64,000 nt of DNA. Origin: an uncultured Blastocatellia bacterium. Its GTDB lineage: Bacteria; Acidobacteriota; Blastocatellia; HR10. Both the position numbers and the translations under genes were made by a program. The notes below the pieces were generated by a model. The model searched no databases, was not told where the DNA came from, and saw nothing but the letters and a program-made list of their open reading frames with translations. Positions 52,367 through 61,642 of the stretch are shown one piece after another; the stretch's first letter is position 1, and every line of letters starts with the position of its first letter. The stretch spans positions 62,001-126,000 of the forward strand of contig CALHAI010000007.1 of assembly GCA_937934295.1 (NCBI GenBank), read 5' to 3'.

Positions 52367-54165
52367 GGTTCCTCCAGCATGCGCTCGGCCTCGATCTTGG
52401 GCTCGACCGTGAGCGAGCGCCGCTCGCTCACGCGCACCAGCCCCGGTTTTGAGCGAGGAATTTTACTCACGAACTTGCGCTCCGTGTAGTTCACGACGAC
52501 CTTGCTCGAATATCGCGCTTGACTGAAGAAAGCGGCCAATTGCGCCGCCTCGCGCAGCGTGCGCGGCGGAACCATCTGTCCCTTCGCCCGCCGGATGACG
52601 ACGTGCGAACCTGGGTAGTCGGCCGCATGCAGCCAGAGATCATGGGGGGCGGCCACTCGGAACGTGAGCCGTTCGTTGTCCTCGGCGCTCTTTCCGACCA
52701 AGATCTCGAAACCATCCGAAGAGCGAAAGCGGTAGATGCCCGGCACTCGCACGCGCGCCCGCTTCTGGGTCTTCACCGCGGGCGAACGGCTCGCCTCACT
52801 CGGAGGCGGTGAGGAGGAGAGATCGAGGTCGCGAGCGATCTGCTCCAGCACGGCCATCTCATCGGCCGCTGCGGCGCGCTCGCGCACGCGCCGGAGCTCT
52901 TCCAGCTCTCGTTCCACGGCCGCGCATCGTTCGGCGATCACCCGCATCCCCTGCTTGGCCTTGCGATACTGTTGGAAATAGCGCTCGGCCGCCTGCTGTG
53001 GCGTCGGCGCGGCGGCCGGGATCTCAATGAGAGGCTGCTCGGGATCGTAAGAATCGGTCACGAGGAAGCCGGACGTCGTGCGCACGGCTGTCCGCGCATG
53101 CGTCAAAAGGAGCTCGCCCCATCGTCGCCACGTCTCTGGATCGCCAAGGGCGCGCCCATCGCCCTCCAAACGCTCGCGCAACCGCTCCCGCTTCTCGATC
53201 TGCGTGGCGAGATGGCGCAGGATGGCCGTTCTCAACTCGCGGGAGCGCTCGATCCGACGAACGAGGTCATAGTAAAGTGCTACTGCGCGAGAGAACGATT
53301 CCAATCGCGTCGCGATCCAGCCCCGCCGGTGTGTGAGGGGGATCGCCGAGAGCAACACGTCACGCGGCGAAGCCCGCACCGGATTCATGCACGCCAACGG
53401 CTCGCGCGTGTAGAGGATCGGCTCCGCCGGGCGACGGATGAGATCATGCACGACGCTCCGAAAAGCCATATACGCGAGATCGAGCGACGGTTCGGCCGCT
53501 CGGCTCAGGTCGCGCCACCGCGCTTCGACTTCAGCCGCGTAAAGAGGACCGAACCCTTCGACCGCTTTCACGATGCCCTCAGAAAGCGAGGCGCCTTGTG
53601 CGAGGGATCGCTGGAATTCCTCCCGAGTGAGCGTCAGAGGATCGTGCTTCTCCGGCACCTCCGGCGGAAGATAGAGCGCGCCTAGTGCAGAGCGCTCGTC
53701 TTCGCGGGCAAGAAGACGCTCGCGCACACACCCCGAAGCGTCGAGGAGGAAGAGGTTCGGCGCGCGCCCAAAGAGTTCCGCCACGAGGCTGACCTCGTGC
53801 CAAGGCGCATCTTCCTCATCTCTCGCTTCGGAGGCGCGCGCCGGTCGGCGGAGGAGAAACCGCACGATGCGATCGCGCCGCACCTGCGTGATCTCGCACA
53901 CGTGGGCACCGCACAGATGCTTCCGCGCCAGCAGCAGAAAAGGCGTCGGCTCGACCGCCTCTCGAAGTGGATGCTCGACCAGATGCACGCGCGGCCAACG
54001 CGGTTCGACCGAAAGCAACAACCAGAGATTCGTCGGACGTCGGGACGACCGGTAGAGCTTCAGAAGAAGCGTCCAGGGATCCGCCAAGCGAATCCTCTCC
54101 ACGCGCGCGCTGAGGATCGCCTCCTTGAGTTCCTCGACAAGATGAGACAGCGTGAATCCGTCCAT
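52363..54165 (-). CDS. rqcH: NFACT family protein RqcH (ribosome quality control)
   Basis: A 600-residue protein. NFACT-N domain: MDGFTLSHLVEELKEAILSARVERIRL, SVEPRWPRVHLVE and a conserved Asp-Arg (about 98-99) in ITQVRRDRIVRF that is needed for tRNA-Ala recruitment in characterised RqcH. Helical middle (MIFRSSVHDLIRR... and a coiled arm QQYRKAKQGMRVIAERCAAVERELEELRRV) and NFACT-R: YRFRSSDGFEILVGKSAEDNERLTFRVAAPHDLWLHAADYPGSHVVIR...KVVVNYTERKFVSKIPRSKPG. It adds alanine tails to peptides stuck on 50S subunits. Its mRNA looks leaderless. Confidence 0.92.
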   Translation of the reverse strand: MDGFTLSHLVEELKEAILSARVERIRLADPWTLLLKLYRSSRRPTNLWLLLSVEPRWPRVHLVEHPLREAVEPTPFLLLARKHLCGAHVCEITQVRRDRIVRFLLRRPARASEARDEEDAPWHEVSLVAELFGRAPNLFLLDASGCVRERLLAREDERSALGALYLPPEVPEKHDPLTLTREEFQRSLAQGASLSEGIVKAVEGFGPLYAAEVEARWRDLSRAAEPSLDLAYMAFRSVVHDLIRRPAEPILYTREPLACMNPVRASPRDVLLSAIPLTHRRGWIATRLESFSRAVALYYDLVRRIERSRELRTAILRHLATQIEKRERLRERLEGDGRALGDPETWRRWGELLLTHARTAVRTTSGFLVTDSYDPEQPLIEIPAAAPTPQQAAERYFQQYRKAKQGMRVIAERCAAVERELEELRRVRERAAAADEMAVLEQIARDLDLSSSPPPSEASRSPAVKTQKRARVRVPGIYRFRSSDGFEILVGKSAEDNERLTFRVAAPHDLWLHAADYPGSHVVIRRAKGQMVPPRTLREAAQLAAFFSQARYSSKVVVNYTERKFVSKIPRSKPGLVRVSERRSLTVEPKIEAERMLEEP

Positions 54166-54173
54166 GCTTTACT

Positions 54174-54203
54174 GTTTTAGCACACAGCCAGGGGATCTGC
54201 GAA
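54174..54203 (-). promoter_or_regulatory. Promoter of rqcH
   Basis: Minus-strand TTCGCA (54203-54198), an 18-base spacer and TAAAAC (54179-54174) preceded by GTGC. The -10 ends eight bases before the ATG (54165), so the transcript would start at or next to the start codon. Confidence 0.45.
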
Positions 54204-54290
54204 GCCTCCGACCTCGGGAGGACAGACACGAAGAAACGCTCCGGGCACGCGCTACCGCCGAAGGCCAAGAGGTCACCGCTTCGCGCGGCC

Positions 54291-55427
54291 TCAGCGTCGC
54301 AGAGGGCGATAGAGCCAAGGTGCGCGAACCTCTTGGCTCTCGTATACGGACTTGGCAACCCGCTTCACGACGATCCCCGAGAAGAGATCGGCGAACGTTC
54401 GACGCTCGCGATTGAAGAGCGCCCAGAAGAATCCGAGGAAGACGGGGATCGCCCCCAGCACGGATCCGAGAATGTGGCGCACAGCTTGCCCGGCCGATGG
54501 CACGTCCATCGTTCGCGCATTCAGGGCGAGGAGTCCGGTAATGGCCATCCCGACCGTGCGCCCGGCCACGCTCAGCATGATCGTCTCGTAGAGGACGCCG
54601 ACCGCGATCACGACGCCCACGAGCGCAAGGCGTACGGGGCGATGGGAGAAATCGCTGAAGACCAGCTCGACGCCAGCGACAAAGGGGATGGTGCTGAAGA
54701 GGATCACTCCGAGATCGATGAGCGCAGCGCCCATGCGCCGCCCAAGCGAAGCCGGAGCGATTTGCGGCTCCTCGCGGGCGAACCGAGACGCCCCCTCGTT
54801 CCGCGCGTGAATGGGGACATCTTGTAGCGCATCCATCTCGAACGCGAGGTTCTCACCTTCTTCCAGCGAGAGCCCATCTTCCAGGGGGCGCGCCGGATGA
54901 GCTGCTGTCGAGGACTCTCTCTCCAGAGGTGCGCGCGCTTCCGCCTCGGGGCGAGGCGAAGGACTCATGGCTTCTCCCCCGCTCTTCCGAGCATGCAGTG
55001 GTTCCACGGGGCGCCGCCGGCGCGCTGCCACTGTCTCCGCGATGGCATTGCGCCGCTCTTTCTCCGGACTCGCGGGCGGCGGTGCCGGTTCCGCGACCGG
55101 GCGTGCGGATTCCACCTCGCCTCCGCGTCGCTCGCGAATGGCACGTACGCGCTCCCGAAGCTGCTCCCGCCACTGCGGAGGGCCCGAGTGCCCTTCCGTC
55201 GAAGAGCCGTCCGAAGGATCTGGCACAGGCTGGTCAGAAGCGACGTCGCGTGCTCGCGCTCCGGGAAAAGGGATCACCACCGAACCCGCGTTGTGCGCGC
55301 GCGCTCGATCGCTCGCCTGTTCGTGCGCCCGTGCCGAAGGAGCGGCTGCTGGTGAGAGCATCATCCCGCAGTACCGACATGTCGCCTGAGCTGCCGATTG
55401 AACGAAGCCGCATTTTGGACATCTCAT
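54291..55427 (-). CDS. RDD family membrane protein with N-terminal zinc ribbon
   Basis: A 378-residue protein. It begins with a zinc ribbon (MRCPKCGFVQSAAQATCRYCG), continues through about 200 residues of low-complexity Arg, Glu, Ala and Pro (disordered cytoplasmic linker), then an RDD domain: ASLGRRMGAALIDLGVILFSTIPFVAGVE, VVIAVGVLYETIMLSVAGRTVGMAITGLLALNA, and RRTFADLFSGIVVKRVA. RDD proteins are predicted transporters or regulators of unknown substrate. The gene is transcribed alone between rqcH and the S46 gene. Confidence 0.85.
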   Translation of the reverse strand: MRCPKCGFVQSAAQATCRYCGMMLSPAAAPSARAHEQASDRARAHNAGSVVIPFPGARARDVASDQPVPDPSDGSSTEGHSGPPQWREQLRERVRAIRERRGGEVESARPVAEPAPPPASPEKERRNAIAETVAARRRRPVEPLHARKSGGEAMSPSPRPEAEARAPLERESSTAAHPARPLEDGLSLEEGENLAFEMDALQDVPIHARNEGASRFAREEPQIAPASLGRRMGAALIDLGVILFSTIPFVAGVELVFSDFSHRPVRLALVGVVIAVGVLYETIMLSVAGRTVGMAITGLLALNARTMDVPSAGQAVRHILGSVLGAIPVFLGFFWALFNRERRTFADLFSGIVVKRVAKSVYESQEVRAPWLYRPLRR

Positions 55428-55543
55428 AGCTTCTCATCCCTGCCCGAGCCAGAGTCGGACGTCGAAAATGTCGGTGAGCATGGTAGCAGAATTTCTCTGC
55501 TCGCGCAATCGAATTTTCCCGTCAGCCCGATCCTCACCAAGAC

Positions 55544-57676
55544 TCATCGCGCTCGACCGGCACCGGATGCGCGGCGCGGGGTCTTCCCCTCCAGCTCATC
55601 GGCCAGAGGCGCGGCCATATAGAGCTTGCGTAGGGCTTCGATGATCGCCGCGCTGTGCACGGCCACGGCGCGGTTCGTCTCCTCGATGTAGACGAAGTTC
55701 CCGACCAAGCTCTCGATGTTCCCGTCGAAGATGACACCGACCAGCTCGCCCTGCCGGTTGATCACCGGGGAACCAGAGTTGCCGCCGGTGATGTCACACG
55801 TGCTCACGAAGTTGAGCGGCGTCGAGAGATTGAGTCGACTCCGCCGCGCCCGCACCCGAGGGGGGAGATGATATGGCGGATTTTGATCGAAACCGTGCGC
55901 GCGATCGAAGAGTCCATAGAAGGTCGTCTTCGGCGGCGCTTGCGTGCCGTTCATCGGATAGCCGCGAACCGTTCCGTAGGAGAGGCGGAGCGTGAACGTC
56001 GCATCGGGATAGGCCGATTTGCCGAAGACGGCGAAGCGCGCCCGGCCGATCTTCGCTCCAGCGGCCTCCCGGACGCTGGCGACTTGGTCTTCGAACCAGC
56101 GCTGCATCTGGCGAAGGATCGGATCCACGCGGCGCGCCCACTGAATCAATGGATCCGGCGATGCCGCCACGGCCTCTTCCCCCCCTTCAAGGAGTGCTCG
56201 CCGCAGGGCGGGATCCATCAACCGCGTCCCCCGCATCAGTTCTCGCGCGACGATCTCTGGCGAGCGTCCACCCAGAGCCGTCCGGATGAACGGATCGTCC
56301 GGGCCTAACTCTTCCAACGATTCCTGCAAGCTGGCTGCCAACAAGACCTCCTCAAGTTCGGGGAAGATCGGCGCTGGCGAGAGCAGCCGGAAGCGTACGG
56401 CCTCAAGCTGCGCGTCATGGAACCCCTCAAGCCGTTCGGCATCCGGCTTCCGCACCTCCGTGACGTAGCGCACGAGCGTCAGCGCATGCTCGACCAGATC
56501 GGAGAAGCTGCGGCGCACCGAGCGGTACAGCAAGGGCACGGCCTGTTCGCGGTAACGCGCTTCAGCGGCGGCGATCTCCGCCCACGCGCTCCCGTACTGG
56601 GCCTGCCACTCGGGGCGGCTCGCCACGCGCGCGCGGAATTCCTCCTCTTGCTGTCGCTTCTTCTCCATGAGCGCCGGATCGCGCAGGCCGTTCCACTCGC
56701 CCATGTAGGCCTTCAGGGCATTCTCCAGACTGAAGAGCAGCTCGGCCGCCTGTCGCGCCGGCTCCGGCCCTCGCGCGGCATATTGCCGCAGCACCTGCAA
56801 CCGATGCCGAATGGTCTTGATCATGCGCGGATAGGTGACGTCCCGCAGCGTCTCCAGTTGCGCCACCGTCAGCAAGCGGCTCGTCCGCCCCGGATGGCCG
56901 GAGACGAAGACCAATTCCCCTTCGGCCGCGCCTCGCGAGTTCCATTTCAAGTAATGCTCCGAGCGAAGGGGCTGCCCATTCTCGTACACGCGAAAGAGGG
57001 CGAAATCGAGACAGTAGCGCGGATAGGTGAAGTTGTCGGGATCGCCCCCGAAGAAGGCGATCTGCTGCTCCGGCGCGAAGACCAGGCGCACGTCGGTGTA
57101 CCGCTTATAGCGATAGAGCCAATATTCGGCCCCATGATAGAGCGCCACCACTTCCGAATGGAGGCCGGTCGCTTCGCGACTCTCTCGCTCGATACGCGCG
57201 ATCTCGGCCCGCCGCGCCTCGAAGGCCTCGCGCTCGCTCATGCCGGGTCGAACGCTCGCGTGCACCCGCGCCGTCACGTCCTCCATGTGGACGAGGACAT
57301 CGAGGGCGAGATCCGGGCACTTCAGCTCCTCCCGTCGCGTGCGGGCGTAGAAGCCATCGCGCACGTAATCCCTCTCTGGCGTGGAGAGCTTCTGCAATTG
57401 CGTGAGCGCGACGTGATGATTGGTGAGCACCAGTCCATGAGGGCTCACGAACGCTCCCGATCCGCCGTCACTGAATCGAACGCTGGAGAGCCGAATGTGA
57501 TCGAGCCATTCGCGAGTCGGCGTGAACCCATATCGCTCTTTGAGCTGTGCCAGAGGCGGAGCGTCAAACGTCCACATCCCCTCGTCCGCCCGCGCGAGCG
57601 CACACTCCCAGAGGCTGACGGCGAGGATCAAGAGCAACACTCGATGAAACGTCGAGGAACGTCGCCGCATCTCCAT
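55544..57676 (-). CDS. S46 family dipeptidyl-peptidase (DPP7-like)
   Basis: A 710-residue periplasmic enzyme. ATG 57676 is chosen for GGAGGAGGTGACG and MEMRRRSSTFHRVLLLILAVSLWECALA as the signal peptide. A chymotrypsin-like fold with catalytic His in GLVLTNHHVALT, Asp (DNFTYPRYCLDFALFRV region) and Ser in CDITGGNSGSPVINRQGEL. The residue 18 after the catalytic Ser is Gly (VIFDGNIES), as in DPP7, which prefers hydrophobic P1 residues, whereas DPP11 has Arg there. It cuts dipeptides from peptide N-termini, feeding the other peptidases and permease of this window. Confidence 0.93.
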   Translation of the reverse strand: MEMRRRSSTFHRVLLLILAVSLWECALARADEGMWTFDAPPLAQLKERYGFTPTREWLDHIRLSSVRFSDGGSGAFVSPHGLVLTNHHVALTQLQKLSTPERDYVRDGFYARTRREELKCPDLALDVLVHMEDVTARVHASVRPGMSEREAFEARRAEIARIERESREATGLHSEVVALYHGAEYWLYRYKRYTDVRLVFAPEQQIAFFGGDPDNFTYPRYCLDFALFRVYENGQPLRSEHYLKWNSRGAAEGELVFVSGHPGRTSRLLTVAQLETLRDVTYPRMIKTIRHRLQVLRQYAARGPEPARQAAELLFSLENALKAYMGEWNGLRDPALMEKKRQQEEEFRARVASRPEWQAQYGSAWAEIAAAEARYREQAVPLLYRSVRRSFSDLVEHALTLVRYVTEVRKPDAERLEGFHDAQLEAVRFRLLSPAPIFPELEEVLLAASLQESLEELGPDDPFIRTALGGRSPEIVARELMRGTRLMDPALRRALLEGGEEAVAASPDPLIQWARRVDPILRQMQRWFEDQVASVREAAGAKIGRARFAVFGKSAYPDATFTLRLSYGTVRGYPMNGTQAPPKTTFYGLFDRAHGFDQNPPYHLPPRVRARRSRLNLSTPLNFVSTCDITGGNSGSPVINRQGELVGVIFDGNIESLVGNFVYIEETNRAVAVHSAAIIEALRKLYMAAPLADELEGKTPRRASGAGRAR

Positions 57677-57749
57677 CGTCACCTCCTCCGCATCCCTCAT
57701 GCTCCCTCACGTCGCGGAGCACGGAAGGGGTACATCGCATTGGCCTCCA

Positions 57750-57778
57750 AACCTAACAAAGCCTCCCTCTGGAGTCAA
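57750..57778 (-). promoter_or_regulatory. Possible promoter of the S46 gene
   Basis: Minus-strand TTGACT (57778-57773), a 17-base spacer and TAGGTT (57755-57750), about 70 bases before the S46 ATG. The -10 is weak. Confidence 0.35.
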
Positions 57779-57882
57779 CGCGATGCACGTGGCGGTGTCC
57801 GAAAAGGGCATCGCGCGCTGACGTGCCTTGCGCGCCGCTTCTGGGCTAAAATCCGTTCTTGCGCCGATGGCGCGCGTTGGCG

Positions 57883-59520
57883 ATGAACGCAGAAGCACCG
57901 CACTCGCTCACTCCGGTCGCTCCGCCGGTCGCTGAGGAGACGGCGGGACGCGTCACCCGTTCGGCTGGCGTCGTGAGCCTGGCCGTCATGGGGAGTCGTC
58001 TCCTGGGGTTGGTCCGCGAACAGGTCTTCGCCGCCCTCTTCGGCGTCGGCATGCACTCGGATGCCTTCATCGCAGCCTTTCGCATCCCGAATCTGCTGCG
58101 CGATCTGTTCGCCGAGGGGGCCCTGAGTGCAGCCTTCGTCTCCACGTTCTCGCAGCTCATCGTCACTCGGGGCGAACGCGCCGCTTGGCGATTGGCGAAC
58201 CTCGTCCTCAACGGGCTGTTGCTTCTTCTCACCGGAGTGACCCTCCTCGGCATCCTCCTGGCGCCGCAGATCGTGAGGCTCATCGCGCGCGGTTTCGAGG
58301 CGATCCCGGGCAAGATGGCCCTCACCACTGAGATGACGCGCCTCATGTTCCCGTTCATCATTCTCGTCGCGATGGCCGCCGTCGCCATGGGCATCCTCAA
58401 CAGCAAGGATCGCTTCGGCATCCCAGCCTCCGCTTCGACTCTCTTCAATATCGGCTCGATCCTCGGCGGCGTGAGTTTCGCATACCTGCTGGATCCGGAC
58501 TTCGGCCCTCGGGCCATCGTCGGATGGGCCATCGGGACGCTCATCGGCGGCGCGCTGCAGTTTCTGATCCAGGTCCCTTCGCTCTATCGCGTGGGCTTTC
58601 GATACGAACCCATCGTGAGCTTCCGCGATGAAGGGGTCCGGCAGATCCTTCGGCTCATGGGGCCGGCCGTCATCGGCGCCGCCGCCGTCCAGGTCAACGT
58701 CTTCGTGAACACGAACTTCGCTTCGTACTTGGGCGATGGACCGGTCTCGTGGTTGAACTACGCGTTTCGCCTCATGCAATTCCCCATTGGCGTCTTCGGC
58801 GTGGCCATCGGCATGGCCACCTTGCCCGCCGTCTCCCGCGCCGCCGCGTGTGGCGATCTCGCGGAATTTCGGAGAACGCTCGCGGCTTCGCTGGGTTTGG
58901 TCTTCTTCCTCTGCCTACCGTCGGCCTGCGGGCTGGCCGTTCTCGGCGAGCCGATCATCCGCGTGATCTACGAGCGCGGCCGATTCACGGCCTTCGATAC
59001 GGAACAGACGGCCGCGGCGCTCGCGTTCTATGCCATCGGCTTGGCTGGATATGCTGCGATCAAAGTGCTCGCGCCCGCTTTCTACGCCTTAAATGACGCC
59101 CGCACGCCGATGCGCATCAGCCTCATCTCGATCGCGACCAATTACACGTTCAACGCTCTGCTGGTGCGCCAACTCGGATTCGGGCATCGCGGGCTCGCGC
59201 TCTCAACCTCGCTCGTCGCCCTCTTCAACTTCCTAGCGCTCTTCGCGCTCATGCGGCGAAAGATCGGATCCCTTGAAGGGCGGCGTCTCCTTGAATCGTT
59301 CGGGAAGATCGCGCTCGCCTCTGGAGTGATGGCGCTCGTTTGCGTGGCGAGTCTCCATACGCTCGAGGGGCACTTCGGGCGGAGTGGTCTTGTGGGGCAT
59401 CTGCTCACGGCTTTTGTGCCCATCGGACTGGGGATGCTCACCTTCTTTCTCGCCTGCTGGGGGCTCCGGGTGAGGGAACTCGACATGGCGCGCATGGCGC
59501 TTCGCCGCCTGCGCTGGTGA
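57883..59520 (+). CDS. murJ: Lipid II flippase MurJ
   Basis: A 545-residue protein with about 14 transmembrane helices. SAGVVSLAVMGSRLLGLVREQVFAALFG (with the essential Arg residues of helix 1-2), SDAFIAAFRIPNLLRDLFAEGALSAAFVSTFS, a helix pair around NTNFASYLGDGPVSWLNYAFRLMQFPIGVFGVAIG (the MurJ mid-protein signature) and ERGRFTAFDTEQTAAALAFYAIGL follow the MurJ/MviN pattern. It flips the peptidoglycan precursor lipid II. Start ATG 57883 or TTG 57859; there is no ribosome site, and TAAAAT (57847-57852) could be its -10. Confidence 0.93.
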   Translation: MNAEAPHSLTPVAPPVAEETAGRVTRSAGVVSLAVMGSRLLGLVREQVFAALFGVGMHSDAFIAAFRIPNLLRDLFAEGALSAAFVSTFSQLIVTRGERAAWRLANLVLNGLLLLLTGVTLLGILLAPQIVRLIARGFEAIPGKMALTTEMTRLMFPFIILVAMAAVAMGILNSKDRFGIPASASTLFNIGSILGGVSFAYLLDPDFGPRAIVGWAIGTLIGGALQFLIQVPSLYRVGFRYEPIVSFRDEGVRQILRLMGPAVIGAAAVQVNVFVNTNFASYLGDGPVSWLNYAFRLMQFPIGVFGVAIGMATLPAVSRAAACGDLAEFRRTLAASLGLVFFLCLPSACGLAVLGEPIIRVIYERGRFTAFDTEQTAAALAFYAIGLAGYAAIKVLAPAFYALNDARTPMRISLISIATNYTFNALLVRQLGFGHRGLALSTSLVALFNFLALFALMRRKIGSLEGRRLLESFGKIALASGVMALVCVASLHTLEGHFGRSGLVGHLLTAFVPIGLGMLTFFLACWGLRVRELDMARMALRRLRW

Positions 59521-59531
59521 GATCGCCTTGG

Positions 59532-60371
59532 TCACCCCCTCGCTTCCCCGGCAAGAAGGTCGAGGACGGCTTCATTCCATCCGATCGGCCCGACCGCCGA
59601 GGTGACGCGCGCATGCGGGATGAGCTGAAGAACGGCCGGATCGGGCTCCCCAGAGGGTCGGCGCACAAGGATGGGCAGATCCACTTCGGCGAGCATCGGC
59701 GCATCGTTCTCGCTATCACCGATCCCGACGGCGAAGATCGCGCCGAAGCGGCGCCGCAGGATCTCCGTGAGCGCGCGCACAGCACGCCCCTTGTCGCTCG
59801 CCCCCATGAGGTGAAAATATCGTCCACCGCGCGTGAGGCGAAGGCCATATTCGGCGACGATCGCCGCCATGCGGGAGAGCACCTCGGGATCGTCGCTCGC
59901 TACGCGAAAGGGTTCGTCGAATTCGCGCTGCATTGCCCGCTGCGCCTCTTCCAAACTCAAGCCACATTCTTCGGCGATCGCCTCGGGCGCAAGGTCGCTC
60001 CAGCTCACGATAGGCACCGGAAGAGACCGCTTGAGCTCCGCCAGACACTCCTGCAGTCGCGCACGCGGGACGCTGAGCACCAGGCGCATCCACGCGCCGC
60101 ACGGCTCGGCCTCGGGCACCCAAGCCGCGAATTCCTCACACGGGAGATAGATCGCCCCACCATTTTCGACGATGAACGGCGCGCGAAGCCCCAACGTGCT
60201 CACCAAAGGCGCCATCTCCGCGCGCGTCTTGCTCGAACACAGCACAAGCAGCACGCGATGACGACGAATCGCCTCGAGCGCCGAACGCGCCGCCTCATAC
60301 GCATACGTCTCCGCATCAAGCAGCGTCCCATCCAGATCCGTGTAGATGACCAGAAGCCGATCGCGCGCCAT
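59532..60371 (-). CDS. gpgP: Glucosyl/mannosyl-3-phosphoglycerate phosphatase (HAD superfamily)
   Basis: A 279-residue HAD phosphatase of the MpgP type. Motif I LLVIYTDLDGTLLD (nucleophile Asp), motif II VLLVLCSSKTRAEM, then FIVENGGAIYLP, a middle cap domain and motif III/IV DKGRAVRAL...GIGDSENDAPML. It removes phosphate from the sugar-3-phosphoglycerate made by the next gene to yield the compatible solute. ATG 60371 (upstream GTG 60380 possible) starts 6 bases after the synthase stop. Sugar specificity follows the synthase. Confidence 0.85.
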   Translation of the reverse strand: MARDRLLVIYTDLDGTLLDAETYAYEAARSALEAIRRHRVLLVLCSSKTRAEMAPLVSTLGLRAPFIVENGGAIYLPCEEFAAWVPEAEPCGAWMRLVLSVPRARLQECLAELKRSLPVPIVSWSDLAPEAIAEECGLSLEEAQRAMQREFDEPFRVASDDPEVLSRMAAIVAEYGLRLTRGGRYFHLMGASDKGRAVRALTEILRRRFGAIFAVGIGDSENDAPMLAEVDLPILVRRPSGEPDPAVLQLIPHARVTSAVGPIGWNEAVLDLLAGEARG

Positions 60372-60376
60372 GCTCC

Positions 60377-61585
60377 TCACGTATTATCCTCACGAACGAC
60401 TTCGACTAACTCGCCGAAGAAATCGGGCAGGGCCGCCGTCACCCGATTCCAACTCGGGATCAACGGCACGCCCAGCGGATCCTCCATGAACGCCTCCGCC
60501 GCCAGATGCAACGCGCGGGCGAACGCCTCCACGGTGACCTCCTCCTCATGCCGATCGAAGAAGAGGCCATTGATCAATGCATCGGCATGATAGCGAGAGA
60601 TCATGTCCTCAGCCGCGCGAATGTACGTGGAGCGCAGCGTGCAGAAGGTCTCCGAGGCGAACACGACCCCTTCGGCCGAGAGCGTGCGAAAGAGCGTCTT
60701 GGCGATGTCCACGGCCATCTTCATCAACCCGCGCGTCGGATCCTCGGGCGAGAGCGCTTGATGCTTATGCTCATAGGTCTCGCAAAGCTCGACCTGGCAG
60801 ATGCGTCGGACGGCGCGATTCCGATAGATCTCGGCGAGCACACCGACTTCCAATCCCCAATCGCCCGGAATGCGATTGATGCGCGCCAGATCGGCCATCA
60901 TCGCGAACTCTCCGGCGAGGGGATAGCGGAAGCTGTCCAGGAATTCGAGAAACGGCAGTGAGCCGAGGATCTTGCGCAGCGAGCGGATGAGGGGCGTGAC
61001 GAAGAGTCGCGTCACGCGCCCGTGCAGACGGTCGGTGACACGCGCATAATAGCCCTTGCAGAACTCGAAATCAATGTTCGGATTCGCGACCGGATAACAC
61101 AGCCGGGCCAGCATCTCGCGCGTGTAGGTGAGGATGTCGCAGTCGTGCAGGGCAATGACATCGCTTTTGCCGCTGGCGAGTACATAGCCGTAGGCCATCC
61201 AACACGAACGCCCTTTGCCATCGGCGCCGACGGGCAAGCCGTTCTCCTGCAGTTTCTCATACAACCTCCGCAGACGCGGCCCATCATTCCAAATGAACGT
61301 CACTTCTTGCGGAAGGCCGGCCATCATTTGACGCGCGCGGGCGTATTGTTCGGGCGTCGCCTGGCTCATCGTGACAATGATCTGTCGCAGGTACGGGACC
61401 TGACGCAATTCCTCGATGATGCGCGGCATGGCCGGCCCTTCGAATTCACTGTACAACGCTGGCAGGACAAGCGCGATCGGTCGCTGCTTGGCATACGTCG
61501 CCAGCTCGCGCTCCAATCGTTCCAATCCCCCCGGCACTAACCGATGCAACGTCGCGATCACTCCCGTTTGATGAAAATCAGCCAT
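60377..61585 (-). CDS. gpgS: Glucosyl-3-phosphoglycerate synthase-like glycosyltransferase (GpgS/MpgS)
   Basis: A 402-residue retaining glycosyltransferase. ATG 61585 directly follows GGGGGAGGAGG; it begins MADFHQTGVIATLHRL, like GpgS of Persephonella-type organisms. IALVLPALYSEFEGPAMPRIIEELR, VIALHDCDILTYTREMLARL (the Asp-x-Asp donor-metal motif) and EFCKGYYARVTDRLHGRVTRLFVTPLI with GEFAMMADLARINRIPGDWGLEVGVLAEIYRN are conserved. It transfers glucose (or mannose) from NDP-sugar to 3-phosphoglycerate. With the next gene it would make glucosylglycerate, a solute of heat, salt or nitrogen stress. Confidence 0.85.
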   Translation of the reverse strand: MADFHQTGVIATLHRLVPGGLERLERELATYAKQRPIALVLPALYSEFEGPAMPRIIEELRQVPYLRQIIVTMSQATPEQYARARQMMAGLPQEVTFIWNDGPRLRRLYEKLQENGLPVGADGKGRSCWMAYGYVLASGKSDVIALHDCDILTYTREMLARLCYPVANPNIDFEFCKGYYARVTDRLHGRVTRLFVTPLIRSLRKILGSLPFLEFLDSFRYPLAGEFAMMADLARINRIPGDWGLEVGVLAEIYRNRAVRRICQVELCETYEHKHQALSPEDPTRGLMKMAVDIAKTLFRTLSAEGVVFASETFCTLRSTYIRAAEDMISRYHADALINGLFFDRHEEEVTVEAFARALHLAAEAFMEDPLGVPLIPSWNRVTAALPDFFGELVEVVREDNT

Positions 61586-61642
61586 CCTCCTCCCCCTCCT
61601 CTGCATGCGGACAGCGGAGGCGCATCCCCGGTCCATCAGCGC

